Part shown: piece by piece, positions 14,318 through 20,208 of the stretch
Numbering within the stretch: the first letter of the stretch is position 1
Layout of the letters: the number at the start of each line of letters is the position of its first letter
Source of the DNA: a virus
Virus record (IMG/VR): IMGVR_UViG_3300010885_049495
Location: 1 to 25,599 of that record
Strand: one strand, 5' to 3'
DNA length: 25,599 bases
Position numbers and translations under genes: made by a program
Notes under the pieces: model-generated
Told to the model about the DNA's origin: nothing
The model's input: the letters and a program-made list of their open reading frames with translations, nothing else
Databases searched by the model: none

Positions 14318-14436
14318 CCTGAACCTAGGATGCCCCGTAATCGCTCAAAAAGGGCCCTAGAACGAGTTTTAGGGGTTAGAGTGCGGTATATTACCATAAA
14401 GCCATTTTACGGGGCATTTTGGTGCCCTGGTTCAGG
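14318..14436. other. Multi-branched foldable element (three-way junction)
   Basis: Outer arms CCTGAACC (14318-14325) and GGTTCAGG (14429-14436), inner arms ATGCCCCGTAA (14330-14340) and TTACGGGGCAT (14407-14417), both perfect, make a long interrupted stem. It encloses two hairpins: CCCTAGAA-CGAG-TTTTAGGG (14355-14374, one G-U pair) and GGTA-TAT-TACC (14385-14395). The arms are self-complementary, so the fold is possible on either strand. No long ORF is convincing here. It may be a structured RNA or a DNA cruciform element next to the origin. Confidence 0.55.
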
Positions 14437-14499
14437 GGTACAGGTTTTTGGGCAAAATTTTTTTCCAGGGGTGGGGGTATATACGTTACCGCGTCCACG

Positions 14500-14521
14500 C
14501 CCACCCCCACCCCCACACCCC
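14500..14521 (-). other. G-quadruplex motif on the minus strand
   Basis: The plus strand has C-runs at 14500-14502, 14504-14508, 14510-14514 and 14518-14521, separated by 1-3 nt. The minus strand therefore reads G4-TGT-G5-T-G5-T-G3, a strong canonical G4 motif. A complementary G-rich stretch GGGGTGGGGGT lies nearby at 14468-14478 on the plus strand, so duplex hairpin folding could compete. Confidence 0.7.
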
Positions 14522-14604
14522 ACGGCGGGGGTGCGATCACGCATTATGCGTGAGCACGTATCGTGCGTCACGTGCGTGTCATGCGACCCCAAGCCGAAGG
14601 CTTG
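14516..14604. repeat. Series of back-to-back palindromes/hairpins
   Basis: Four perfect dyads in 89 bp: CACCCC/GGGGTG (14516-14533), TCACGCAT-T-ATGCGTGA (14537-14553), GCACG-TAT-CGTGC (14554-14566) and CAAGCC-GAA-GGCTTG (14590-14604). The CpG-rich words CACGTG and GTGCGTG fill the interval. They could be operator sites or local hairpins of a transcript. Confidence 0.5.
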
Positions 14605-14641
14605 AGTTGGGAGGGGTAGGGCAAGGTTGGCGATTGAAGGA

Positions 14642-14677
14642 TGCCGTTGGTTCACTCCATCACGGCAGTCGTTTTCT
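14642..14677 (+). terminator. Weak terminator-like hairpin
   Basis: TGCCGT (14642-14647) and ACGGCA (14662-14667) form a 6-bp stem with a 14-nt loop, followed by GTCGTTTTCT. The short stem and imperfect T-tract make this a weak intrinsic terminator candidate for a plus-strand transcript through the structured region. Confidence 0.35.
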
Positions 14678-14707
14678 CACATTCTCTGTTGATCCCTGAT
14701 CTGGGAC

Positions 14708-14908
14708 ATGAAGGTGCCGAAAGGAGCCAAGATCACCAAGAGCTTTCCAGCTATGACCTACGGTCTAGGTATGCTTTGTGATTCCTTCGGGATGGATGCA
14801 AGCCGTGGCGATGGTTGGAAGGTGGGGCGTAGTAACTTTACAGCCCTTTTCAAAAGTCTTGGTCAATGCGTTAGAGTGCTCGATGCGAGAAAAGAGCCTA
14901 ACCCGTAG
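14708..14908 (+). CDS. Possible small protein in the structured region
   Basis: 66 residues from ATG 14708, beginning MKVPKGAKITKSFPAM, with a Gly/Met-rich middle and ending RVLDARKEPNP. Codon use looks plausible and the residues are not obviously random, but no family is recognised. The start has neither a Shine-Dalgarno motif nor the A/C-rich leader found before most other genes. The stop codon lies inside the left arm of a hairpin (14900-14957). It could instead be part of a long structured RNA. Confidence 0.35.
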   Translation: MKVPKGAKITKSFPAMTYGLGMLCDSFGMDASRGDGWKVGRSNFTALFKSLGQCVRVLDARKEPNP

Positions 14909-14957
14909 GGAGTAAAGGAATTGCCCATGCCGAAAAACGGCGTGGCTCCTACGGGTT
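14900..14957 (+). other. Bipartite hairpin after the 66-codon ORF
   Basis: AACCCGTAGG (14900-14909) pairs perfectly with CCTACGGGTT (14948-14957). Inside, CCATGCCG (14925-14932) pairs with CGGCGTGG (14938-14945, one T-G pair) around an AAAAA loop. A 15-nt internal loop, GAGTAAAGGAATTGC, lies only on the 5' side. No T-tract follows, so it looks more like a functional RNA stem than a terminator. Confidence 0.55.
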
Positions 14958-14971
14958 GAGATAGCAGGAAT

Positions 14972-15056
14972 GGCTTCCAGTTACTCCGCTTTGCGGTGGC
15001 TGAAAAGGATACGCTTTGCGTCAATCCGCCAAAAAACTGGGAGCCTTTTCCTTCTC
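14972..15056 (+). ncRNA. Candidate three-way-junction RNA ending in a T-rich tract
   Basis: P1: GGCTTCCAG (14972-14980) with CTGGGAGCC (15037-15045), 9 bp with one G-U. P2: CCGC-TTT-GCGG (14986-14996). P3: TGGC (14997-15000) with GCCA (15028-15031), GGAT (15007-15010) with ATCC (15024-15027), ACGC-TTT-GCGT (15011-15021), with bulges TGAAAA and CA. P1 is followed directly by TTTTCCTTCTCT, as at an intrinsic terminator. The regular junction and paired UUU loops suggest a functional RNA 3' domain. Overlapping ORFs on both strands (14863-15693 minus, 14970-15509 plus) are judged shadows. Confidence 0.55.
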
Positions 15057-15138
15057 TGTAATCTGCCTCCATGCCAACACTTACACCAGAGGTGTAGTGG
15101 GAAATCGTGGTGGGGTCAGGTAGACAGAGAAGAAATAT

Positions 15139-15588
15139 ATGAATACATCCATCGTATCCGCCCATCAGCAAGCCCCCGTCCAGTTCAACAGCCGTCCCCT
15201 TTACAAGAAGGGTTCGACCGATGTCCGTGGGACGAAATACACCTTCGGTGGGACGGAAACCCCACAGGAACTCCGTGCCCGTTTCAAGGCACAGGGTCTG
15301 AAGGGCAACAAGCTCTCCTCCGCTGTGAGGGGCGTCATGCTGGGCAATCAGACTGCGGCATTTGTGGAGACACAAATGTTTGTGGAGTTCCTTCGGACAG
15401 AGGGATTCACCCCTGCTGGTGGTCAGATGACGGCTCGTTCGGGAAGCGTGAGCTTCGTGAAGGTGCCTGGCTCGGGTTCCGCCAAGGTGTCCGAGAAAGC
15501 CATCCGTGAGGCAGCCGTGAACGAGGTGCTCGCCAAGCTGCGTGACCTCGGTCTGGACGAGGCGACCATCGCCTCCCTCCAGAAGTAG
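15139..15588 (+). CDS. Hypothetical protein (149 aa)
   Basis: A soluble basic protein, Gly/Ala/Lys-rich. The first 45 residues look extended (HQQAPVQFNSRPLYKKGSTD, TKYTFGGTETP). The middle holds a LGNQTAAFVETQMFVEFL helix, and the C-terminus ends in a helix VNEVLAKLRDLGLDEATIASL. No family is recognised. It is preceded by AGAGAAGAAATAT, one of the few purine-rich leaders in the window, and followed by a strong paired UUCG hairpin. That suggests a monocistronic, possibly well expressed gene. It contains a Thr/Gly/Ser linker at about 100-115. Confidence 0.7.
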   Translation: MNTSIVSAHQQAPVQFNSRPLYKKGSTDVRGTKYTFGGTETPQELRARFKAQGLKGNKLSSAVRGVMLGNQTAAFVETQMFVEFLRTEGFTPAGGQMTARSGSVSFVKVPGSGSAKVSEKAIREAAVNEVLAKLRDLGLDEATIASLQK

Positions 15589-15590
15589 CC

Positions 15591-15656
15591 TCGACACACA
15601 GCCTCCCCCCTTCGGGGGTAGCTTCGACACACAGCCTCTCCCCTTCGGGGGAGGGG
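15591..15656 (+). terminator. Duplicated UUCG-hairpin terminator
   Basis: The 15-mer TCGACACACAGCCTC occurs at 15591-15605 and 15624-15638, each copy leading into a C-run, TTCG loop and G-run. The second hairpin, CCTCTCCCC-TTCG-GGGGAGGGG (15635-15656), is a 9-bp stem with one U-G pair; the first has a 4-bp C/G stem. The T-tract is missing. A 33-bp unit has evidently been duplicated, giving tandem transcript-end structures. Confidence 0.7.
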
Positions 15657-15695
15657 TTGCAGTCGGAGTTAGTTCAAACCACACACAAAACACCT

Positions 15696-15998
15696 ATGCT
15701 ACACGAACACAAGCCGTTGAAGTCATGGTGGGTATCCAAGATCACTCGCGGTGCCCATGGAAAACCCGATCCCGTCTTTGACGGAGACTGGTCATTCAAA
15801 CAACGCCTCAAGATCCGTAGGATCAGAGAGGAATTGCCCGATCCCAAGGTGTCCCGACTCAAGATGCAGGTAGCTATGCTACTTGCTGAAAGGGACAAGC
15901 CTACTGACACTCGCTCTCCGAAGGAGATTGAGATTGGTCGCCTTGTGGCGGAGCTTCGTCACCAGCAGAGGACGATAAGACGGATTGGAAACCCGTAA
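15696..15998 (+). CDS. Small basic hypothetical protein
   Basis: 100 residues from ATG 15696, preferred over TTG 15657 because the ATG has the genome's typical leader (CCACACACAAAACACCT) and the earlier start lies in the terminator hairpin. It begins MLHEHKPLKSWWVSKITRG and continues with long basic helices (FKQRLKIRRIREEL, LKMQVAMLLAERDK, IGRLVAELRHQQRTIRRI), perhaps a coiled-coil or nucleic-acid-binding protein. No family is recognised. Its last 98 nt overlap, on the opposite strand, the end of the small-terminase-like gene. Confidence 0.65.
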   Translation: MLHEHKPLKSWWVSKITRGAHGKPDPVFDGDWSFKQRLKIRRIREELPDPKVSRLKMQVAMLLAERDKPTDTRSPKEIEIGRLVAELRHQQRTIRRIGNP

Positions 15999-16563
15999 GT
16001 TCACTCTGTGAAGGGTTGGATGGTGACGCCTCGGTGACACTTTCGTCCACAAAATCGCCCTCAACGATGTCATCGGACAAGGTTCCTCGGAGTCGGTCGT
16101 TGACCACCTGCAGCTGCACGATGGTGTTGGATTTACCTTCACCATCATCCATGCCCAAGGTTCGACGCATCATCTTATCCGCTATGTCGAAATCCTTCCA
16201 CGTCCTAGGCGGTGCGATCACCGTCTGGGTAAGGATCCGGAACAGCTTATCAGCTGCCTTGTTTCGATACTCTTTGGCGATCCCTTCCAGATCTGTTGCT
16301 GTAGTTGTAAGGTTTTGAGGGGCTTTCCCCTCTTCTAATTGTTCCGCTACTGACTGGTTCCTTGCGACCCTGTCGTTGTGTAACCCTGCAGCCTTGTTAA
16401 GTCTATTCGAGACACGCTTCGGGGTATTCCATCCCTCTCTGTTGCTCCGCATCCTAACAGCTGCGTCACTGATAGCGAACAGCTTGGCTACTTCCCTTAA
16501 GGGAGTTCCCTTCTCACAACTCTCTCGGATCTTATCCCATGGAACGTCTAAAGCTTTTGGCAT
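15901..16563 (-). CDS. Small-terminase-like HTH protein
   Basis: 220 residues from ATG 16563; the frame is open upstream to 16770, but the HTH domain begins at this Met. An N-terminal helix-turn-helix (VPWDKIRESCEKGTPLREVA, then ISDAAVRMRSNREGW) is followed by a central helical region with PRTWKDFDIADKMMRRTLGM (about 127-146), a pattern I associate with terminase small subunits or their relatives in Verrucomicrobia phages. The tail is Ser/Asp/Gln-rich. Small terminases recognise the packaging site and load the large subunit. It is the only minus-strand gene in the right part, same strand as terL but about 13.6 kb away. A transcription regulator is the alternative. Confidence 0.6.
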   Translation of the reverse strand: MPKALDVPWDKIRESCEKGTPLREVAKLFAISDAAVRMRSNREGWNTPKRVSNRLNKAAGLHNDRVARNQSVAEQLEEGKAPQNLTTTATDLEGIAKEYRNKAADKLFRILTQTVIAPPRTWKDFDIADKMMRRTLGMDDGEGKSNTIVQLQVVNDRLRGTLSDDIVEGDFVDESVTEASPSNPSQSELTGFQSVLSSSAGDEAPPQGDQSQSPSESECQ

Positions 16564-17021
16564 TGCGTTAGTTGCAGTATCATATACCGCTAGCCAATGC
16601 AACATTTTAACTGCACCCGAAGTTGGGTAACCAACCGGAACAAGCAAGGTGCAGGGATTGGTCGTCGAGTCATTGCCAGTTCGACGGCGACCAAGCCTAT
16701 GAAGAACTGGCGAAGCAAGTGTGGGCTTCAGTTCCTCACACTCTCGTTGCATGGAACGCTGCAACATCAATCAACCCTCTCCGGATGGAGAGACAACCCA
16801 AGACGAGTCACGCCGTGCTTGGCGATATGAAGCCCGCCCAAGTGGAGCTGGTTAGCGTGGTCACCAAATTCAACCTCAATGAGGAAGAGAGCAGATCTAT
16901 CGGGCAATTCACTGCAGTGAAACCTGGAGGATACCTTGCTCAAACCTCCCACCACCCGAGGCCAATGTCCCCCCGCCACTGCAAGTGGGGGACACCCCTT
17001 CAACACAACTTAAACACCACT
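16564..17021. other. Unassigned interval between divergent genes
   Basis: 458 bp between the start of the minus-strand HTH gene and the gene at 17022. A plus-strand frame is open from TTG 16623 through to 17228 with no stop, so an N-terminally longer version of the next gene, or a remnant gene (FDGDQAYEELAKQVW, LNEEESRSIGQFT), cannot be excluded. A hairpin at 16966-16994 and an A/C-rich leader argue that the downstream gene starts at 17022. Promoters for both divergent genes should lie here; none is convincing. Confidence 0.4.
16966..16994 (+). terminator. Strong GC hairpin before the gene at 17022
   Basis: TGTCCCC (16966-16972) and GGGGACA (16988-16994) frame an inner stem CCACT-GCA-AGTGG. 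The overall fold is a GC-rich hairpin of about ten base pairs followed by CCCCTTCAAC. It lacks a run of Ts, so it may act as a weak terminator or attenuator upstream of the 17022 operon. Confidence 0.5.
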
Positions 17022-17228
17022 ATGCCCATCATCGAAATGAATATGGATCGCAACACCGCGTTGGAACTCATCCGACTGAAGTGTGAGAACCGCAAGCTTG
17101 CCGACAAGCTGGATAGAGCCACGAAGGATGCACTCTTCTGGAAGAAGATGCACGACCACTCCTCCAAGAGGATGAGGATGTTGTTGGAGATCCGCGAACG
17201 CCGTAACGAGTTGGAGGTTAACGCATGA
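17022..17228 (+). CDS. Small helical, probable coiled-coil protein
   Basis: 68 residues from ATG 17022, chosen because it follows the leader CAACACAACTTAAACACCACT. The sequence is charged and almost entirely helical (ALELIRLKCENRKLADKLDR, then KRMRMLLEIRERRNEL), with heptad-like Leu/Ile spacing suggesting a coiled coil. No family is recognised. Its TGA overlaps the next ATG by 4 nt. Confidence 0.65.
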   Translation: MPIIEMNMDRNTALELIRLKCENRKLADKLDRATKDALFWKKMHDHSSKRMRMLLEIRERRNELEVNA

Positions 17229-17323
17229 ACGACACGATCACCATCTGGTTAGCCTTCATCTTCGGAACGCTTGCATCCGGAGCCATCATCACCCAAGCCG
17301 TCTGCCAGTTACTCAACTACTGA
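17225..17323 (+). CDS. 32-residue single-pass membrane peptide
   Basis: ATG 17225 overlaps the previous stop (ATGA), and the stop at 17321-17323 is one base from the next ATG. The product starts MNDTITIWLAFIFGTLASGA and continues hydrophobic to about residue 28, a clear transmembrane helix with a short polar N-terminus. Gene packing supports translation. The function is unknown; phage micro-membrane peptides can act in lysis timing or host takeover, but nothing here points to either. Confidence 0.6.
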   Translation: MNDTITIWLAFIFGTLASGAIITQAVCQLLNY

Positions 17324-17324
17324 C

Positions 17325-17567
17325 ATGAAGCTAAAGATTACCCACGTCCCCTTCGAGGAAGTCGCGGCAACTGATGACGTGGCTGGGCCTCCAGATTTCC
17401 ATTACTTCCAAGTCAATGGACGGCGTTACGTCTACTCTTCCCACAGCAAAAGCGTCTCCGAAACCGTTGAGCCAGGATGTTGGACAACTTCGTTTACTTA
17501 CGACCGCGAAGTGCTCTCCGAAGAGCAGGTCAAGTCGATACAAGCCATCGTTCGGCTCATCTCCTAA
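17325..17567 (+). CDS. Small hypothetical protein
   Basis: 80 residues from ATG 17325, immediately after the membrane peptide. Compact and beta-rich in appearance: MKLKITHVPFEEV, then FHYFQVNGRRYVYSSHS and TSFTYDREVLSEEQVKSI. It may be a small single-domain protein with a C-terminal helix. No family is recognised. A hairpin (17575-17605) follows its stop. Confidence 0.6.
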   Translation: MKLKITHVPFEEVAATDDVAGPPDFHYFQVNGRRYVYSSHSKSVSETVEPGCWTTSFTYDREVLSEEQVKSIQAIVRLIS

Positions 17568-17574
17568 TCCAATT

Positions 17575-17605
17575 TCCCTGTGACCCTGCACCCCTGTCAC
17601 CGGGA
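17575..17605 (+). terminator. Hairpin after the gene at 17325
   Basis: TCCCTGTGAC (17575-17584) pairs with GTCACCGGGA (17596-17605), nine of ten positions, with an 11-nt loop CCTGCACCCCT. TTCAACAC follows, so there is no proper T-tract. It probably marks the end of the 17022-17567 operon. Confidence 0.5.
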
Positions 17606-17651
17606 TTCAACACACTAGGGTTGCACATACCAAACACATACAACACATAAT

Positions 17652-17888
17652 ATGAACGCCACTGCCTACAACAACAACACCGCCACCTACAGCTCCAGCC
17701 GTCCGACCTACTACATCGACGGCCCGTTCCTCGACCTGATCAGCACGATCAAGGAGAGGACGAACGCCAAGCTGGCACAGCAGCAGCTACGTCCCGCCCG
17801 CAACACCTACAACGGAGCGTTGACCTACCGCATCGGTCAGCGGTTCGACCGCGAGTTCCGGCAGGTGCTGGGTCGCATCAACGGCTAA
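17652..17888 (+). CDS. Small Asn/Tyr-rich hypothetical protein
   Basis: 78 residues. The N-terminus is low-complexity (NATAYNNNTATYSSSRPTYY). A helical, basic C-terminal part follows (LDLISTIKERTNAKLAQQQL, YRIGQRFDREFRQVLGRI). No family is recognised. The leader contains GTTGCACATACCA (17620-17632), shared with the region upstream of 3756, then ACACATACAACACATAAT directly before the ATG. Confidence 0.6.
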   Translation: MNATAYNNNTATYSSSRPTYYIDGPFLDLISTIKERTNAKLAQQQLRPARNTYNGALTYRIGQRFDREFRQVLGRING

Positions 17889-17929
17889 CCCCGCCCTCAA
17901 CTCACCCTAACCCACAACACATACATACC

Positions 17930-18124
17930 ATGCCCACATACCTACCAAGCGATAGCGAACCTGAGTTCATGAACTGGATCCCAGGTGCACCCAAGTCCCA
18001 TGCAGAGCAGGCACACAATGAGCGTGCCGACATCGTAGCCCAAGCCATTGCCGAGAATCGTTCCTTCGAGGAAGTCGCAAGGGAATACAACCCTGTCTAC
18101 ACCGAATACGGATACGAGCTGTAA
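17930..18124 (+). CDS. Small acidic hypothetical protein
   Basis: 64 residues, acidic. It begins MPTYLPSDSEPEFMNWIPGA and then has a helical part (AEQAHNERADIVAQAIAENR, SFEEVAREYN). No recognised family. The start follows the leader CCCACAACACATACATACC with no Shine-Dalgarno motif. The 84 bp after it contain only a 14-codon ORF (18140-18184), which is not called. Confidence 0.55.
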   Translation: MPTYLPSDSEPEFMNWIPGAPKSHAEQAHNERADIVAQAIAENRSFEEVAREYNPVYTEYGYEL

Positions 18125-18208
18125 GCGGAGCATACAATCATGAATGAACGACCGCTTGACATGGTTGAATACACCATGCAATAAACACGAACCCTTAAAA
18201 CAACGATT

Positions 18209-18913
18209 ATGACAACACAAGTTGCCACCAAGGCAAAACCTACACCCAAACCCAAGTCATCGGGACGCCCTAAACGCTACCGATACGTCGACAACGCTTC
18301 CGAAGCGTGGATCTACGACACCGTTCCACCGCAGGGTGGACACTACAAAGGCTCCACCACTACCCTCAAGGTGTCTCCCGACATCGTGTGGGCCGGAGAC
18401 GGAGTCTTCCCGATCTGCATTCGCAACCGGAACCTCAAGGCAATCATCATCCAATGCCTCGACGGAGTCGGCATGAACTCCGCTTACTACGAATTTATTC
18501 AACAAATTCGTAACGCCGAGTATGCGATTCATACCACCGACTTCGTCGCAAAAGAGGATCGGACTCACAAGTGGAATGCCACCAAGCACACGGAGCACAA
18601 GGGTTTCCAGCACGGATACACCATCATTCTGGTCAATAATTTGTCAGAGGACATGGCATCCTGCACCCTTGAAGCCTTGATCCCCAAAGCCACGGCACGT
18701 TTCAAGAGGATCCTTCCAGTCGTGAGCCGATACGGTAAGAACGAATACTCGGCTCGCCAAGTTATCCTCGGATCGTGGGGCGTAGGTTTACCCGACGAAG
18801 TCAGCCCTCTCGACAAGATGAAGTCGGAGTTTGCAACCCTTGGTATCCCATATGACGCCGAGTGGGACAGGCTCATCGCCGTTGGCGAAGCCAAGAGGAG
18901 ACTCACCGCATGA
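18209..18913 (+). CDS. Hypothetical protein (234 aa)
   Basis: A basic N-terminal tail (KAKPTPKPKSSGRPKRYRY) precedes a globular domain with alternating strands and helices, including IIIQCLDGVGMNSAYYEFI and HGYTIILVNNLSEDMASCTL. No catalytic signature is evident. It could bind DNA or RNA through the tail. The C-terminus ends in a charged helix (DRLIAVGEAKRRL) and the stop overlaps the next ATG by 4 nt. The function is unknown. Confidence 0.75.
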   Translation: MTTQVATKAKPTPKPKSSGRPKRYRYVDNASEAWIYDTVPPQGGHYKGSTTTLKVSPDIVWAGDGVFPICIRNRNLKAIIIQCLDGVGMNSAYYEFIQQIRNAEYAIHTTDFVAKEDRTHKWNATKHTEHKGFQHGYTIILVNNLSEDMASCTLEALIPKATARFKRILPVVSRYGKNEYSARQVILGSWGVGLPDEVSPLDKMKSEFATLGIPYDAEWDRLIAVGEAKRRLTA

Positions 18914-19191
18914 AGCAGATCACCAACAACTCCGACTTGAAAAGTGCGGTGCTTCGGGGCGAACGCATCCGCGTCCGGTTTGTCGACCCCGAGACCAAGG
19001 AGGAAGACCTACGCATGAGGGTGGAGAATAACGGGAATTACACCCCCTTCACCGTCAGATACATGCCTACCGCACAGACCTATTGGTATGGCTTTACCAA
19101 TGAAGAGGGTGAGTTCCTCAAGGTAGCGGGGATCGATCAAGTAGATTTAAGCAACCGACCAGACCTCTATGTCTGGCATCACACAAACTAA
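18910..19191 (+). CDS. Small hypothetical protein
   Basis: 93 residues from ATG 18910, chosen because it overlaps the previous stop by 4 nt; the frame also opens at GTG 18862. Mostly beta by appearance (AVLRGERIRVRFVDPE, PFTVRYMPTAQTYWYGFTN, EFLKVAGIDQVDL). No recognised family. It is probably translated by coupling from the 18209 gene. Confidence 0.65.
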   Translation: MKQITNNSDLKSAVLRGERIRVRFVDPETKEEDLRMRVENNGNYTPFTVRYMPTAQTYWYGFTNEEGEFLKVAGIDQVDLSNRPDLYVWHHTN

Positions 19192-19220
19192 ACCTAACAC
19201 CACAACTAATACATAATACC

Positions 19221-19652
19221 ATGGATAATGACATCACAATCAAGCTAGCAACCAAGCGGATCACCGAGTCCGTCGCCCCCGAGATCCTCTCCTTCTTCAC
19301 CCGAGCCAACAAGCTGGGCGTTGACGGGGTCGACTTCGAGTTCTCCGGTTCCGGTGACAGCGGTGACCTGCAGGATACCACCCTCTGGACGCTCGATGAG
19401 AAGGGCGAAGAAGAGTCTTTCAGCGAGGGGACGGAAGAACACAACACCTTCGAGAACGATCTATGCACCCTGTTTAACGATCACCTCATTGATAGGATCG
19501 ACTGGGACTGGTATAACAACGAAGGCGGCGGTGGCACCATCAAGGTGAACTTCAAGACCGGAGCCGTCGAGATCTCCGGATACTATTACTCCCAGAGCGA
19601 TGCCGACGGCGTTGAGTTCAACATCCTCGGTGAGGAGGAAGGCGATGAGTAA
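19221..19652 (+). CDS. Acidic protein, DUF6878-like
   Basis: 143 residues, strongly acidic. DGVDFEFSGSGDSGDLQDTT and DWYNNEGGGGTIKVNFKTGA resemble the pattern I recall for DUF6878 proteins, which are found in phages and mobile elements with no known function. The sequence contains Asp/Glu/Gly clusters that could bind metal or mimic nucleic acid. The leader is ACCACAACTAATACATAATACC. It overlaps the next gene by 8 nt. Confidence 0.65.
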   Translation: MDNDITIKLATKRITESVAPEILSFFTRANKLGVDGVDFEFSGSGDSGDLQDTTLWTLDEKGEEESFSEGTEEHNTFENDLCTLFNDHLIDRIDWDWYNNEGGGGTIKVNFKTGAVEISGYYYSQSDADGVEFNILGEEEGDE

Positions 19653-19809
19653 GAGAACCTTCACCGTTACCTACGAGATCGTCGGAACGATCTTGGCTGA
19701 CACAAAGGACGAAGCGATCGAGACCATGCAGGAAAGCTACGACGCTCACCTCGACCCCGATCACGTGGTCGTTGTGACGGCCCACGACGACACCGACTTC
19801 GTAAAGTAA
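19645..19809 (+). CDS. Small hypothetical protein
   Basis: 54 residues from ATG 19645, inside the end of the previous gene (8-nt overlap). Beta-alpha-beta impression: TFTVTYEIVGTILADTKDEA, a helix EAIETMQESYDAHL, then HVVVVTAHDD. Such short ferredoxin-like folds are common in phages. No assigned function. Its stop overlaps the next ATG by one base (TAATG). Confidence 0.6.
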   Translation: MSKRTFTVTYEIVGTILADTKDEAIETMQESYDAHLDPDHVVVVTAHDDTDFVK

Positions 19810-20198
19810 TGCACCCCTATCACCACGCCTTGTCCAGCTGCCGTAAGTTCGGCGGTCAACCCCAGGACTACCAAGAAATCCACGACTGGTTCGACGAGAG
19901 CAAGATGTTCTTCGCCGACTTCCGTCATCGGGCGTTACGTCACCATGCAGAAGGTATCTTCATGGCAGAGCGTATCTTCGGAACCACCCTTACTAACTCG
20001 GACGGGAAGCAAGTGCCAGTCCGATATGTCGGGGAGCAACATGTCCGTGAAGACCTTGGTCGCATCCCGTCCGTTCAAGATTGGTTCAGCCGTATCGAAG
20101 GCGACAAGTGGATGAGACCCAAGCCACACGATGTTGACTCCGACATCTTCGAGATGAGCACGGGCTACAAAGCTCCGGTATCACAAACCACAACCTAA
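19809..20198 (+). CDS. DUF6915 family phage protein
   Basis: 129 residues. The conserved opening MHPYHHALSSCRKFGG and blocks WFDESK, DFRHRALRHHAEGIFMAE, FG.T.TNSDG and VRYVGEQHVREDLGRIPS are characteristic of the DUF6915 family as I remember it, widespread in phages and prophages. Its many His residues (HPYHH, RHRALRHH) suggest metal binding, but no reaction is known. It is coupled to the small gene upstream by a 1-nt overlap. Confidence 0.85.
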   Translation: MHPYHHALSSCRKFGGQPQDYQEIHDWFDESKMFFADFRHRALRHHAEGIFMAERIFGTTLTNSDGKQVPVRYVGEQHVREDLGRIPSVQDWFSRIEGDKWMRPKPHDVDSDIFEMSTGYKAPVSQTTT

Positions 20199-20208
20199 CC
20201 TAACAACT

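Noticed and set aside
14219-14605. 128-codon plus-strand ORF
   Set aside because: Made of translated iterons and C-runs (PRPRPPPPPHP), with no protein-like composition.
14970-15509. 179-codon plus-strand ORF
   Set aside because: Covers the three-way-junction element and overlaps the 15139 gene in another frame; Cys/Trp-rich, unlike a real protein.
14863-15693. 276-codon minus-strand ORF
   Set aside because: Overlaps the better plus-strand gene 15139-15588 and the structured region; its N-terminal repeats (GGGC, PPKGRGC) are translations of the UUCG terminator hairpins.
15657-15695. TTG start for the gene at 15696
   Set aside because: It abuts the terminator hairpin and encodes residues read from an A/C-rich leader; ATG 15696 is the typical start.
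18140-18184. 14-codon ORF MNERPLDMVEYTMQ
   Set aside because: Too short to support; no coupling to the neighbours and no leader of the usual type.
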